A stretch of 35,135 bases of DNA from Oscillospiraceae bacterium (GCA_017448455.1 JAFSLL010000158.1:1-35135), one strand, 5' to 3'; positions 16,218 through 25,058 are shown, numbered from the stretch's first letter. Notes: generated by a model from the letters alone, not told the origin. Translations and numbers: made by a program.

Positions 16218-16433
16218 ATGAAGAAACTGATCAACAAGTTTTTTAACAGGGAAAAGAAAAAAGCAAAGAAGAAAATGATGAAAAAAGTGAGAAATGCCAT
16301 CCTCGGCTGCTGCGCCGCCGTTTGCCTGCTCGGAACCGGATATTTCCTCGGAGTTCACCGCAAAGTGCTCAAGGCTTACATCCAGGGCCGTCCGCTTCCG
16401 AAAGCGCCGAAAGGCCATTGCTGTCACAGATGA
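16218..16433 (+). CDS. Small single-helix membrane protein, Cys-rich, unknown
   Basis: The 71-aa product has a strongly basic N-terminus (about residues 2-24, mostly Lys), one hydrophobic helix at about 27-46 that contains three Cys, and a tail ending GHCCHR. The positive-inside rule puts the Lys-rich end in the cytoplasm and the Cys/His tail outside. TGGAGGA precedes the ATG with good spacing, a TATAAT lies upstream and a strong terminator follows, so expression is credible. I do not recognise a family. The CC-H tail could bind metal or form disulfides. Confidence 0.7.
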   Translation: MKKLINKFFNREKKKAKKKMMKKVRNAILGCCAAVCLLGTGYFLGVHRKVLKAYIQGRPLPKAPKGHCCHR

Positions 16434-16441
16434 CATGATGT

Positions 16442-16482
16442 AAAAACCCGAAACCGCGTTCTGCATGCGGCTTCGGGTTTTT
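16442..16482. terminator. Bidirectional terminator
   Basis: The long stem (AAAAACCCGAA with TTCGGGTTTTT, extended inside by CCGC/GCGG around one mismatch) sits between the convergent 71-aa gene and the epimerase gene, with A/T tails on both sides. Confidence 0.9.
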
Positions 16483-16496
16483 CTTTCAGCTGTTTC

Positions 16497-17186
16497 TCAG
16501 CCCTGCCCGTAGTAAGCGTTTTTGCCGTGTTTGCGAAGATAGTGCTTATCCAGCAGTTCCTGCTGCATGGGGCCACGCTCCGGATTGATCATCATGGCAT
16601 GCCAATCCATAAAGGCAACTTCTTCCATAACAACCGCGTTGTGAACCGCGTTCATGGCGTCGGTGCCCCAGGCAAAGGGGCCGTGTGAAAAGACCAGCAC
16701 GCCCAGTACATCCGCCGGGTCTCTGTCAGAGAAGGTCTCAACAATGACCCTGCCGGTTTCCTTCTCGTACTCGCCCTTAATCTCCTCTTCTGTCATCGGA
16801 CGGGTGCAGGGAATTGCACCATAAAAGTAATCCGCCTGTGTGGTTCCCATTGCGGGGATTGCCATACCCGCCTGCGCAAAAGTCGTCGCCCAGCGGGAAT
16901 GCGTATGCACTATCCCGCCGCACGCGGGGAAAGCTTTATAAAGCTCTATATGAGTCGGCGTATCACTGCTCGGTTTCCATTTGCCATCGACGACCTTCCC
17001 TTCGAGATCAACCACCACCATATCCTCGACGGACATCCCGTCATAAGGAACACCGGACGGCTTGATAACGACGAGACCGGATTCCCGATCGATTGCGGAA
17101 ACATTGCCCCAGGTAAAGGTAACGAGATGGTATTTCGGAAGGAGCAGATTCGCTTCGAGCACCTGCTTTTTCAGTCGCTTCAGCAT
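16497..17186 (-). CDS. araD: L-ribulose-5-phosphate 4-epimerase
   Basis: The enzyme interconverts L-ribulose-5-phosphate and D-xylulose-5-phosphate, the last step of bacterial L-arabinose use. The 229-aa class II aldolase/epimerase fold has zinc ligands H94 and H96 in VHTHSRWAT and H168 in [10 protein letters not shown], plus D119 in GTTQADY; these sit within three positions of the E. coli residues. TWGNVSAID at 25-33 is the phosphate loop. The start at 17184-17186 was chosen because GGAGG lies 9 nt upstream and it begins one base after the kinase stop. A longer frame adds an unlikely 26-aa extension. It is the third gene of the pentose cassette. Confidence 0.94.
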   Translation of the reverse strand: MLKRLKKQVLEANLLLPKYHLVTFTWGNVSAIDRESGLVVIKPSGVPYDGMSVEDMVVVDLEGKVVDGKWKPSSDTPTHIELYKAFPACGGIVHTHSRWATTFAQAGMAIPAMGTTQADYFYGAIPCTRPMTEEEIKGEYEKETGRVIVETFSDRDPADVLGVLVFSHGPFAWGTDAMNAVHNAVVMEEVAFMDWHAMMINPERGPMQQELLDKHYLRKHGKNAYYGQG

Positions 17187-17187
17187 G

Positions 17188-18744
17188 TCACAGAACCTCC
17201 GTAGCTGCTTTTTCCATTGGCAGCGCTTTCTGATAGCGTGAGAGAAAGACAGAGAATCCCGCAATGTCTGACGGATCCGCCATCAGCGTCGTGGAAACCG
17301 CGTCAGCGAATACGCGCTTGTCCAGATAGTCCTCCAGGCTCTCGTTCTCCTGCTTCCACAGCATGTATGCCGCAAGCAAGGCCATGCCGTAGGGTCCGCC
17401 TTCCCCTGCGGTCTCCATAACAGAAACCGGAGCCCCAACCGCCGCAGAGAGCATCCGCTGTCCGACACCGGGCGTCTTAAAGAAACCGCCGTGACCGTAA
17501 AGCTTATCAATCTCGACCTGTTCATTCTGTGTCAGAATATCCAAGCCGATTTTCAGTGTCGCGAGTGCGGAGAGAAGATGTGTCCGCATAAAATTCGCAA
17601 GTGTAAAACGGGCATTCTGCATCCGGGCAAATACCGGTCTTCCCTCGTTCAGGTCTGTTACGCCTTCCCCGGAGAAGTAATTGTAGCTGAGCAGACCGCC
17701 GCAGTCGCTGTCCCCTTCCATGGCCTTGTTAAACAGGAGCCGGAAGAGCGTGCCCCTGTCTACCGGAGTACCAATGAGCTCGGCAAATGAAGAAAAGAGA
17801 TTCACCCAGGCATTGATATCGCTGGTGCAGTTGTTGCAGTGTACCATTGCAACCGGAAGACCGGCTGGGGTCGTCACCATATCGATTTCTCGATGAACAC
17901 CAAGAGGCTTGTCCGTAACAATCATGGCAAAATCCGAGGTGCCTGCAGAAACATTGCCGGTTCTTACCCTGACGGAGTTGGTTGCTGTCATGCCGGTACC
18001 GGCATCTCCTTCACAGGGTGCGAGAGGAATCCTGGGCTGAAGCGTGCCGGTCGGATCCAGAAACAGAGCGCCTTCCTGCGTCAGTCTGCCGGCACAAACT
18101 CCCGCGGGCAGAACCTTTGGCAGAATGCAATGCAGATCAATGCCGGTAAGAGCATAGAACTTCTGAACCATCTCTTCATCATAATCGCAGATGGAGGAAT
18201 CGATCGGGAACATGCCGCTGGCTTCTCCCACGCCCATCAGTTTTTCACCGCTGAGTTGCCAGTGGATATAGCCGGCGAGCGTTGTGAGAAAGGCGATCTG
18301 TCCGACATGTTCTTCCCCGTTCAGGATTGCCTGATAGAGGTGCGCAATGCTCCAGCGCTGAGGGATGTTGAATCCGAACAGATTCGTCAGTTCCTCCGCA
18401 GCTTCCCCTGTGATGGTGTTTCGCCAGGTGCGAAACTCCGCCAGCTGCCTGCCATCGGCGTCAAACGGGAGATAGCCGTGCATCATGGCAGAGACACCAA
18501 TCGCGCCGACTGTTGTCAGATCGGTGCCAAACTTCTGCCTCACATCCTCACGCAGAGAAGCAAAGCAGGACTGGATCCCGCTGTGGATATCCTCCATGGT
18601 ATAAGTCCAGATTCCGTTGACGAGACGGTTTTCCCACTCGTGGTCGCCGGAGGCAATCGGGAGATGATTCTCATCAACCAGGACGGCCTTGATCCTGGTG
18701 GAGCCAAGCTCAAGGCCGAGAACAGTCTTCGTCAGATCCATCAT
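17188..18744 (-). CDS. FGGY-family carbohydrate kinase (ribulokinase role likely)
   Basis: The 518-aa cytosolic sugar kinase starts with the FGGY phosphate-binding segment [16 protein letters not shown] (10-25). It also has [11 protein letters not shown] at about 89, [17 protein letters not shown] near 242 and a Gly-rich [15 protein letters not shown] in the C-terminal half. Members phosphorylate pentuloses, hexuloses or polyols. Between an isomerase and AraD the expected reaction is L-ribulose to L-ribulose-5-phosphate. It does not look like classical AraB and is nearer the XylB-like FGGY group often paired with this isomerase type, so the substrate is inferred. The ATG overlaps the isomerase stop by 4 nt (ATGA). 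An immediate second ATG is an alternative start. Confidence 0.85.
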   Translation of the reverse strand: MMDLTKTVLGLELGSTRIKAVLVDENHLPIASGDHEWENRLVNGIWTYTMEDIHSGIQSCFASLREDVRQKFGTDLTTVGAIGVSAMMHGYLPFDADGRQLAEFRTWRNTITGEAAEELTNLFGFNIPQRWSIAHLYQAILNGEEHVGQIAFLTTLAGYIHWQLSGEKLMGVGEASGMFPIDSSICDYDEEMVQKFYALTGIDLHCILPKVLPAGVCAGRLTQEGALFLDPTGTLQPRIPLAPCEGDAGTGMTATNSVRVRTGNVSAGTSDFAMIVTDKPLGVHREIDMVTTPAGLPVAMVHCNNCTSDINAWVNLFSSFAELIGTPVDRGTLFRLLFNKAMEGDSDCGGLLSYNYFSGEGVTDLNEGRPVFARMQNARFTLANFMRTHLLSALATLKIGLDILTQNEQVEIDKLYGHGGFFKTPGVGQRMLSAAVGAPVSVMETAGEGGPYGMALLAAYMLWKQENESLEDYLDKRVFADAVSTTLMADPSDIAGFSVFLSRYQKALPMEKAATEVL

Positions 18745-20216
18745 GCGAAAGGATTCTCCGTGGGATACGGGAGAGCCTTGGGCTGGTTGTATCCGATATC
18801 TTCAACACCGAGGAACTTGAAGACCTCGAAGAGCGCCTTGCCGTGGTGGCCGAACGCCACAGCGCCGTGATGCGGGAAGCGCTTCTGAATCAGCACATGG
18901 CGATAAAATCTGCCCATTTCATGGATGGCGAAAACACCAATCCCACCAAAGCTGGTCGTTGCAACCGGCAGCACTTCGCCTTCCGCAATATAAGAGCGGA
19001 GTTTGCCTTCGCTGTCGCACTGAAGCCGGAAGAAGGTGATCTCACCGGGCGCAATGTCACCTTCCAGCGTACCGCGGGTAAAGTCGGGGTCGCTTCCTTC
19101 CGGTTCGAGAAGGCGATGCTGAATGAGCTGGTACTTGACAGCACGGTCAGAGCACATCTTGCAGCTGGGAGTATTGCCGCAGTGGAAGCCCATGAAGGTG
19201 TCGGTCAGGGTGTAATCGAACTTGCCCTTGATCTGCTGCTCCCACATCTGTGCGGGAACGGAGTTGTTGATATCAAGGATTGTCACGGCATCACCGCTGA
19301 TGCAGGCACCGATGTATTCGGACAGAGCACCGTAAATATCCACTTCGCAGCTGACAGGAATCCCTCTGGCAGCGAGGCGGGAGTTGACAAAGCAGGGCTC
19401 AAAACCGAACTGCTCCGGAAATGCCGGCCAGCATTTATCGGCAAAGGCAACGAACTTTCTGGCACCCTTGTGCGCCTCTACCCAGTCGAGCAGAGTCAGC
19501 TCAAACTGAGCCATACGCTCCAGCAGATCGGGGAAGTACTTGCCTTCTCCCATCTCTTTGGCCATGTCCTCACAGACAGCAGGGATGCGGGCATCACCTT
19601 TGTGTGCCTTGTAGCTCACGAGCAGATCAAGTTCGGAATTCTCTTCGATTTCCACACCGAGCTCATACAGGCCCTTGATCGGCGCGTTGCACGCGAAGAA
19701 GTCCTGCGGACGGGGACCGAAGGTAATGATCTTCAGGTTCTGAACACCGATTACCGCGCGGGCAATGGGATAGAACTCCTTGATCATCCGGCCGATATCC
19801 TCTGCGGTTCCGACCGGGTACTCGGGAATATAGCCCTTGAGGTGGCGCATGCCGAGGTTATAAGAGCAGTTGAGCATGCCGCAGTACGCATCGCCGCGTC
19901 CGTTGATGAGGTCTCCGTCTCCCTCCGCAGCCGCTACAAACATGCAGGGGCCGTCAAAGTTCTTTGCGATCAGCGTCTCGGGGGTCTCCGGTCCGAAGTT
20001 GCCAAGAAAGACAACAAGCGCGTTGCAGCCGGCAGCCTTGACATCTTCCACCGCTTTGAGCATGTCCAGTTCATTCTCAACGGTTACGGGGCACTCATAG
20101 ATGTTCCCGCCGCAGGTCCTGACAATCGCTTCCCGACGGGAAATGGAAAGGCCAATGGGAAAGCAGTCGCGGCTGACGGCAACAATACCAAGTTTCACTT
20201 CCGGAATATTCTGCAT
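18741..20216 (-). CDS. L-fucose/L-arabinose isomerase family protein
   Basis: The 491-aa enzyme belongs to the FucI/AraA superfamily of Mn2+-dependent aldose-ketose isomerases. Candidate metal and catalytic residues are E291 in [14 protein letters not shown]315 in TILDINN and the His pair H449-H450 in [13 protein letters not shown] Cys-containing stretch [11 protein letters not shown] (345-355) is typical of this subgroup. It differs from classical AraA. With the downstream FGGY kinase and AraD, an L-arabinose to L-ribulose reaction is most likely, but another aldose is possible. AGGAGG lies upstream of the ATG. It is the first gene of the three-gene operon. Confidence 0.87.
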   Translation of the reverse strand: MQNIPEVKLGIVAVSRDCFPIGLSISRREAIVRTCGGNIYECPVTVENELDMLKAVEDVKAAGCNALVVFLGNFGPETPETLIAKNFDGPCMFVAAAEGDGDLINGRGDAYCGMLNCSYNLGMRHLKGYIPEYPVGTAEDIGRMIKEFYPIARAVIGVQNLKIITFGPRPQDFFACNAPIKGLYELGVEIEENSELDLLVSYKAHKGDARIPAVCEDMAKEMGEGKYFPDLLERMAQFELTLLDWVEAHKGARKFVAFADKCWPAFPEQFGFEPCFVNSRLAARGIPVSCEVDIYGALSEYIGACISGDAVTILDINNSVPAQMWEQQIKGKFDYTLTDTFMGFHCGNTPSCKMCSDRAVKYQLIQHRLLEPEGSDPDFTRGTLEGDIAPGEITFFRLQCDSEGKLRSYIAEGEVLPVATTSFGGIGVFAIHEMGRFYRHVLIQKRFPHHGAVAFGHHGKALFEVFKFLGVEDIGYNQPKALPYPTENPFA

Positions 20217-20279
20217 TTTTTACTCCTCCTGATTTCATTTTAATAATGATTCTGTTTCGGTCATGAATTGTTCACCTTG

Positions 20280-20316
20280 ACTGATTTCAGTATAGCAAAA
20301 GCAGTGTGGATTTCCA
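20280..20316 (-). promoter_or_regulatory. Promoter and candidate operator of the pentose operon
   Basis: On the minus strand, TGGAAA (20311-20316) and TATACT (20289-20294) are 16 bp apart. A perfect 5-bp-arm inverted repeat, ACTGA-N2-TCAGT (20280-20291), overlaps the -10 and could be an operator. The poor -35 fits an activator-dependent promoter, with the upstream AraC-type regulator as candidate. Confidence 0.45.
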
Positions 20317-20405
20317 TGACATTTCTGAAAAAAACATTAGACAATCTTGACATTCTATCATTTTCGGCATCTTCAACAGAAAGCGCATGAAAAATTGTGC
20401 AAAAT

Positions 20406-20447
20406 ATACAAGGCTCCTTTCCCATCAAAGAGAACGGAGCCTTGTAT
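20406..20447 (-). terminator. Terminator overlapping the end of the AraC-type gene
   Basis: A 12-bp perfect stem (ATACAAGGCTCC with GGAGCCTTGTAT) has an 18-nt loop and is followed leftward by ATTTTGC. The regulator's stop codon (20425-20427) lies inside the loop, so its last codons form one arm of the hairpin. Confidence 0.75.
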
Positions 20448-21345
20448 AGCTTTCTTCCCTCGTAAAAAAACGTTCAACAGAGTAGAGGCTGCGCGGTCCA
20501 GGGCCCTGATCGGGGAGTTCCGTACGCCGTCGGTATTCCTCCGGTGTCATTCCGCATTCTTTGCGAAAGCAGGAAGAAAAGTAACGATAGTCGGAAAAGC
20601 CGACTTCCTCGCAGACATCCAGCAGGCGCATTCTGCCGGAGCGGATCAGACGGCAGGCACTGTGATAGCGAATCATATTGATATATTCCTGAAAGGTCTG
20701 ATTAAGATTCTGCTTTAGGAAGCGCGACATATAACTGACCGTGCATCCCTCTGCTTCGGCGAATTCTGCCAGACTGATCTTATGCATATAATTCTCGTCC
20801 GCGTAATTCAGAAATCTGGAAAGCCTGGCATTTCGCTTGTCCGCGCTGGACAATTCTTCCTCACTGAGCCGATACGCCGGCGCAACAGATAACAGCGACG
20901 CCATAATCTCCGCAGCGCGGCTGATGCAGCGGAGTTCGTAATATGGTTTTCGGTCCAGATACTCCTGCAGAAGAGATCGCATCTCCATCCGGAGCGCGGT
21001 TTTCTGAGATTCGCAGCAGAATTCACTTACCACGCAGCTCTTCACCGCCACTGTTCGCAGCTCCGGATAGGCAGACGCAAAAACCTGCGGAGAAATCTGA
21101 AGACAGAGGAAAACCGCCTCTCCACCCGCTGTACGAAACTCATGAAGCTGATTGGGATAGAACAGGAACAGGTCTCCCTTTTTCCCAGAGAACCGCTGCC
21201 CACCGCAGCCAATCTGCAAATCACCGTCCGTGATCCAAATCAGCTCCCATTCCGAGTGAAAATGCGGTGTCCGGTACTCAACCGCATCAAAAAAGATGCT
21301 GATCCCGTCTATCTGTCGATGCCGTATGATTTCAAGCTCGCTCAT
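20425..21345 (-). CDS. AraC-family transcriptional regulator
   Basis: The 306-aa protein has an N-terminal cupin-like ligand domain (PHFHSEWELIWITDGDLQI, about 28-46) and a C-terminal pair of helix-turn-helix motifs (about residues 200-295), including HKISLAEFAEAEGCTVSYMS and the conserved VGFSDYRYFSSCFRKECGMTPEEYR region. A longer frame would overlap the D,D-carboxypeptidase gene by 86 bp and lacks a site. The ATG at 21343-21345 has GGAG 8 nt upstream and begins 19 bp past that gene. Such regulators usually activate sugar genes when bound to a sugar. The pentose operon immediately downstream is the likely target. Confidence 0.9.
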   Translation of the reverse strand: MSELEIIRHRQIDGISIFFDAVEYRTPHFHSEWELIWITDGDLQIGCGGQRFSGKKGDLFLFYPNQLHEFRTAGGEAVFLCLQISPQVFASAYPELRTVAVKSCVVSEFCCESQKTALRMEMRSLLQEYLDRKPYYELRCISRAAEIMASLLSVAPAYRLSEEELSSADKRNARLSRFLNYADENYMHKISLAEFAEAEGCTVSYMSRFLKQNLNQTFQEYINMIRYHSACRLIRSGRMRLLDVCEEVGFSDYRYFSSCFRKECGMTPEEYRRRTELPDQGPGPRSLYSVERFFTREESYTRLRSL

Positions 21346-21364
21346 TCTGCCTGCTCCGTTCTGT

Positions 21365-22711
21365 TTAATCTGTTTGAGAGAGCCTGTCCGCGGCATAACG
21401 CAGGAGAATCTCCGCTGCCTGTCCGCGGACATCGGCGGACTCCGCACCAAGGATTACCAGCACGATCACGTGCTCTCCATCCTCTGCCTGCACCGGCATG
21501 GTGGCAACAAGGCAATAGCCCGCACGATTGGTGGAGCCGGTTTTCATCCCTGTTACCCCCTCCATGTTAAACAGCAGCGGGTTGGAGTTGGCAGACTGGT
21601 AGTTATCCAGAGACGGCATCTTCAGATACTGCCGGGAAGTAATCTCCGTGATGTCGGGATAGCGTTCCAGAATCAGACAGGTCAGTTTGAACAGATCTGA
21701 CGCACTCATCCGATTTTGGTGTTTAACCGGTACATTCCCCTCCGAATAGGAGGGCAGCCCATGACAGTTAAACATCTCCGCGCTTCTCAGACCGAGCTCC
21801 TGTGCTTTGGTATTCATCCTCTGTACGAATGCTTCTTCACTGCCGCAGAGATGTTCCGCCAGGGCCAACGCACATTCATTGCTGCTGGAGATGAGCATCC
21901 CCTCCAGCAGTTCCCGGAAAGGGATCGCCTGACCGGCGAGCATGCGTATAATTCCGTCCGCTGAGAAGGACAGGCGCTGTACATTCTCTGAAATGCGTAC
22001 CGTATCCGTCTCTCTGATTTCTCCGGAATCGAGGGCTTCCCGCAGTACCACATAGCTCAGGAGCTTGCTGATGCTGGCAACCGGCATCGTCTCGCGGCTG
22101 TCATAATAGAAGAGGCTTTTCCCTGTTGCGGCGTCTCCGAGATAAACGCTGTTCATCATCTCAAAATAGCCGTCTTCTTTCAGTTGACTGATGTCCGGCA
22201 GGAAAGGCCGGTCAAGCTGCAGCACGAGCCGCCCCGAATCGGGAAGTTCTGCCGTCAGGTCCAGCATCAGCTGCACATCCGTGAGGGACATATAAAGATC
22301 GCCGTTACCGTTGTTATGTGTATAGTATTTGTGCTCATTGCCATCAACAAAGAGCCTGTTGCGATACGGATTTAGCACGTCAGTTCCGGAATATGGACGC
22401 TCCTCAGAGGCTCCGGAGGACAGCGCCGCTGCCTGAGCGCGCGTCACAGCGAAATACTCCCCGTCCGTGGAAGATACAATCCGTTCAAAGCGAAACTGCT
22501 TCTCTGTTCCGTTCAGGGCAGCTGCCAGGTCTGTCAGGGAGAGATAGATGTTTCCGGCATACAGCGCGTCATAGGCGCGGATCAGCTGAGGGTCTTTCCC
22601 CTCGATCTCCGTACGCAGCGTGTACGGCCCGTTATCCGCGAAAGCAGAGACCGGGCAGAGAGCCACAATCAGCAGCAAAACCAGTATCCACAGGACAATC
22701 CGTTTTTTCAT
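21365..22711 (-). CDS. Serine-type D-alanyl-D-alanine carboxypeptidase (S11)
   Basis: This 448-aa exported protein trims the terminal D-Ala of peptidoglycan stem peptides. It has a signal peptide (hydrophobic 5-22, SAFA cleavage region 22-25). Active-site motifs are S213-x-x-K216 (SISK), S276-x-N278 (SSN) and K390-TG. Residues about 30-165 form an extra N-terminal region with two similar units (IYLSLTDLAAALNG and LYMSLTDVQLMLDL) resembling copper-amine-oxidase-N-like repeats, which are often surface or substrate-binding modules. The C-terminus (VIVLVILGAESADVRG) matches the family. Its ATG overlaps the mnmA stop by 4 nt. Confidence 0.93.
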   Translation of the reverse strand: MKKRIVLWILVLLLIVALCPVSAFADNGPYTLRTEIEGKDPQLIRAYDALYAGNIYLSLTDLAAALNGTEKQFRFERIVSSTDGEYFAVTRAQAAALSSGASEERPYSGTDVLNPYRNRLFVDGNEHKYYTHNNGNGDLYMSLTDVQLMLDLTAELPDSGRLVLQLDRPFLPDISQLKEDGYFEMMNSVYLGDAATGKSLFYYDSRETMPVASISKLLSYVVLREALDSGEIRETDTVRISENVQRLSFSADGIIRMLAGQAIPFRELLEGMLISSSNECALALAEHLCGSEEAFVQRMNTKAQELGLRSAEMFNCHGLPSYSEGNVPVKHQNRMSASDLFKLTCLILERYPDITEITSRQYLKMPSLDNYQSANSNPLLFNMEGVTGMKTGSTNRAGYCLVATMPVQAEDGEHVIVLVILGAESADVRGQAAEILLRYAADRLSQTD

Positions 22712-23796
22712 ATCCGCTCCTTTCTCCTGGAACTCGACAGAATCGTGCCACCCCCCAGGACAGTGTCACCGTCATACAGAACCGCGGCCTGTCCCGGAGC
22801 GGGCGCCCGCTGTGGTTCGTCGAAGCAAATGATCAGAGTATGATCCTCCTGATAAACTGTGGCGGGTCGGGCTGCCTGGCGATAGCGCAGTTTGACATCC
22901 GCGCGAATTGGGCCGGTCAATGCTTCACCGGAGATGATATTGACATCACCGGCAAAAACCGTATCAATCATCAGGCCCTCTTCTTCTGTCAAAGTAACGG
23001 TGTTTCGGACCGGGTCAATCGCGGAAACATACAGGCGCTCTTTTGCAGAAACTCCAAGTCCTCTGCGCTGACCGACCGTGTAATGGATAATCCCTTTGTG
23101 TCTGCCAAGCACCGTTCCGTCGGGTCTGATGAAATCCCCTTCCGGAAAACGCTTTCCGGTGTGACGCTCAATAAAAGACGCATAATCTCCATCCGGAACA
23201 AAACAGATATCCTGGCTGTCCGGCTTTTCCGCATTGCGGAAGCCGGCCTGATCCGCCAGCATCCTCGTTTCCTGCTTGCGTAGTTCCCCGAGCGGGAAAA
23301 GGGTCCGGGACAGCTGTTCCTGGGTGAGCGAATAGAGCACATAGCTTTGATCTTTCGACCCATCCAATGCTTTTTTCAGAAAATATCGCTCCCCTTCCCG
23401 GACAACTCTTGCATAGTGACCTGTTGCGATGGCATCACAGGAGAGAAGGAGTGCGCGTTCATAGAGCATTTCAAACTTCAGATAGCGGTTGCAGTCGATG
23501 CAGGGATTCGGTGTCCAGCCCCGCTGGTAGCTTTCTGTAAAAGGATCCATGACTTTTTCCCGAAACAGATCGGACAGGTTGAAGACATAGTATGGCATGC
23601 CCAAGCGGCAGGCAACCCCACGCGCGTCCTCCACGTCATCAAGAGAACAGCAACTCTTGTCTGTCCTGGGTGGAAGCGTCTCGTTCCCAAACAGTTTCAT
23701 TGTGCACCCGACACAGTCATACCCTTGCTGCTTCAGCAAAAGTGCCGTAACACTGCTGTCTACACCGCCGCTCATGGCAACCAAAACTCTGCCCAT
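22708..23796 (-). CDS. mnmA: tRNA-specific 2-thiouridylase
   Basis: MnmA installs 2-thiolation on U34 of tRNA-Lys, -Glu and -Gln, using ATP and persulfide sulfur. The 362-aa protein has the PP-loop SGGVDSS (9-15), the nucleophile C99 in NPCIDCN, the second catalytic cysteine C198 in DSQDICFVPDG, and the ending typical of the family (AVLYDGDTVLGGGTI). GGGAGG precedes the ATG and a strong promoter lies upstream. The gene is translationally coupled to the D,D-carboxypeptidase gene, and the regulator gene follows 19 bp later, so the three may share a transcript. Confidence 0.97.
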   Translation of the reverse strand: MGRVLVAMSGGVDSSVTALLLKQQGYDCVGCTMKLFGNETLPPRTDKSCCSLDDVEDARGVACRLGMPYYVFNLSDLFREKVMDPFTESYQRGWTPNPCIDCNRYLKFEMLYERALLLSCDAIATGHYARVVREGERYFLKKALDGSKDQSYVLYSLTQEQLSRTLFPLGELRKQETRMLADQAGFRNAEKPDSQDICFVPDGDYASFIERHTGKRFPEGDFIRPDGTVLGRHKGIIHYTVGQRRGLGVSAKERLYVSAIDPVRNTVTLTEEEGLMIDTVFAGDVNIISGEALTGPIRADVKLRYRQAARPATVYQEDHTLIICFDEPQRAPAPGQAAVLYDGDTVLGGGTILSSSRRKERI

Positions 23797-23829
23797 TTCG
23801 TCTCACCTCCCATCACAGAACGATAAATA

Positions 23830-23858
23830 ATTATAACATTGTGATTCTTCCCTGCCAA
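23830..23858 (-). promoter_or_regulatory. Promoter of the mnmA operon
   Basis: On the minus strand, TTGGCA (23853-23858) and TATAAT (23830-23835) have 17-bp spacing, 33 bp upstream of the mnmA start. Confidence 0.82.
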
Positions 23859-23885
23859 GCCCTTTTGTTTTTTGAAAAACTGTGA

Positions 23886-23891
23886 TAGAAT
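23886..23891 (+). promoter_or_regulatory. Candidate extended -10 for dtd
   Basis: TAGAAT is preceded by TG one base upstream (an extended -10), 32 bp before the dtd start. The -35 region is only T-rich (TTTTGT/TTGTTT). Confidence 0.4.
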
Positions 23892-23923
23892 CCCTGCAGA
23901 ACATAGGGAAAGGAACGAATGCC

Positions 23924-24367
23924 ATGCGCGCTGTTGTTACCAGAGTTAATCATGCTTCCGTCCGCATCGACGGTGAAATCCACGGAAAGATTGAAAAGGG
24001 GCTGCTGGTCCTGCTGGGTGTACACCGGGACGACACGGAGAAGGAGGCTGACAAGATTGCGGACAAGATCTGCGGACTGCGGATCTTTGAAGATGAAAAC
24101 GGAAAGATGAACCTCTCTCCCGACAAAGTCGGAGCAGACCTGCTGATCATCAGCCAGTTTACCCTGTTCGCAGACTGTCGTTCGCGGCGTCCGGGCTTCT
24201 CTCTGGCCGCGAGACCGGAAACAGCCATCCCACTGTATGAAAGAGTGATCGCCTCCTGCCGGGAACGCGGTTTCGATGTTCAGACCGGTGTTTTTGCTGC
24301 GGAGATGATGGTCGATTCCGAAAATGACGGTCCCGTAACCATCCTGCTCGATACCAACGAGCTATAG
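23924..24367 (+). CDS. dtd: D-aminoacyl-tRNA deacylase
   Basis: Dtd hydrolyses D-amino acids (and mischarged glycine) from tRNA, a translation quality-control step. The 147-aa length is normal. The conserved SQFTLFADC (residues 77-85) and the Gly-cisPro motif within GPVTILLDT near the C-terminus are present. The start was placed at ATG 23924, preceded by AAAGGA; an upstream ATG at 23882 lies within the promoter region. The gene diverges from mnmA, another tRNA gene, and ends at a strong shared terminator. Confidence 0.96.
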   Translation: MRAVVTRVNHASVRIDGEIHGKIEKGLLVLLGVHRDDTEKEADKIADKICGLRIFEDENGKMNLSPDKVGADLLIISQFTLFADCRSRRPGFSLAARPETAIPLYERVIASCRERGFDVQTGVFAAEMMVDSENDGPVTILLDTNEL

Positions 24368-24376
24368 TGCTATCGT

Positions 24377-24412
24377 GCAAAATGAACGCTGCTGAAGCAG
24401 CGTTCATTTTGC
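24377..24412. terminator. Bidirectional terminator between dtd and the XRE gene
   Basis: A 16-bp perfect stem (24377-24392 with 24397-24412) has a TGAA loop and embedded AAAA/TTTT runs near its base. It lies between two convergent genes. Confidence 0.88.
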
Positions 24413-24424
24413 ATTCTGATCTTT

Positions 24425-25006
24425 TTATTTTATCATTCCCTGGAGTTTTCCCAGAAGGCCGCCGAGGAGTCCGTCTTCACCGATCGTACCGTTATTCATC
24501 AGGATCGGAAGAATATCTGCGATTTCGAGCTTATCTCCTTTCAGGATTCTGCCTGCAAGCTTTTTGCTGTCCGAATCAGCTGAGCGATAAAGCTCCAGAA
24601 ATTTCTTTTCGGAAGCCGTCAGCTTCTCTGTCGCAGCCGTCTTGGCTGCAGTACCGGCAGTCTTCGCAGCCGTACCTGCCTTCCCGGCAGTGCTCGATGT
24701 TTTCGCTGTTGTACCTGTTTTTTTGGAAGTACCAGACGTCTTGGCTGTTGTGCCTGTCGTCTTCTTCGCGGCAGCTGAAGTCGTTGAAGTACCGCCTTTC
24801 GGTGCTTCCAGAAGAGACTTCTGCGTTACACCGAGAACCTTGGCAATTGCCTTCAGTTGTGCCTGCGTCAGTTCCTTCTCACCCCGCTCGGCTTTCCCGA
24901 CATCCGCGGCGCTTAGCCCGTCAACTGCGTTTGCCAATGCGGTCTGAGACAGCTTTTTCGCTGTTCTTCCCTCATTAATCAGTGTGCCGACATTTTTTGC
25001 TGCCAT
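24425..25006 (-). CDS. XRE-type HTH protein with Thr/Lys/Ala-rich linker
   Basis: This 193-aa protein has three parts. Residues 5-65 are an XRE helix-turn-helix (LSQTALANAVDGLSAADVGK). Residues 70-128 are a low-complexity linker with repeated GTTAKT, GTSKKT and GTAAKT units. Residues 129-193 are a compact C-terminal segment (LTASEKKFLELYRSADSDSK) ending in a Gly/Leu-rich stretch. GAGGAG lies 7 nt before the ATG. The linker is Lys-rich without acidic residues, so it may add non-specific DNA affinity. I do not recognise the full architecture and no target is evident. Confidence 0.82.
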   Translation of the reverse strand: MAAKNVGTLINEGRTAKKLSQTALANAVDGLSAADVGKAERGEKELTQAQLKAIAKVLGVTQKSLLEAPKGGTSTTSAAAKKTTGTTAKTSGTSKKTGTTAKTSSTAGKAGTAAKTAGTAAKTAATEKLTASEKKFLELYRSADSDSKKLAGRILKGDKLEIADILPILMNNGTIGEDGLLGGLLGKLQGMIK

Positions 25007-25058
25007 GGTACTGCTCCTCTCTTTTTATTATCATTCTTAACAATCAAATTTATTTTGC

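Noticed and set aside
17187-17264. 26-aa N-terminal extension of AraD
   Set aside because: It overlaps the kinase gene, does not resemble AraD, and the internal ATG has GGAGG at good spacing.
21346-21450. Longer N-terminus for the AraC-type regulator
   Set aside because: It would overlap the carboxypeptidase gene by 86 bp and lacks a ribosome site; the ATG at 21345 has one.
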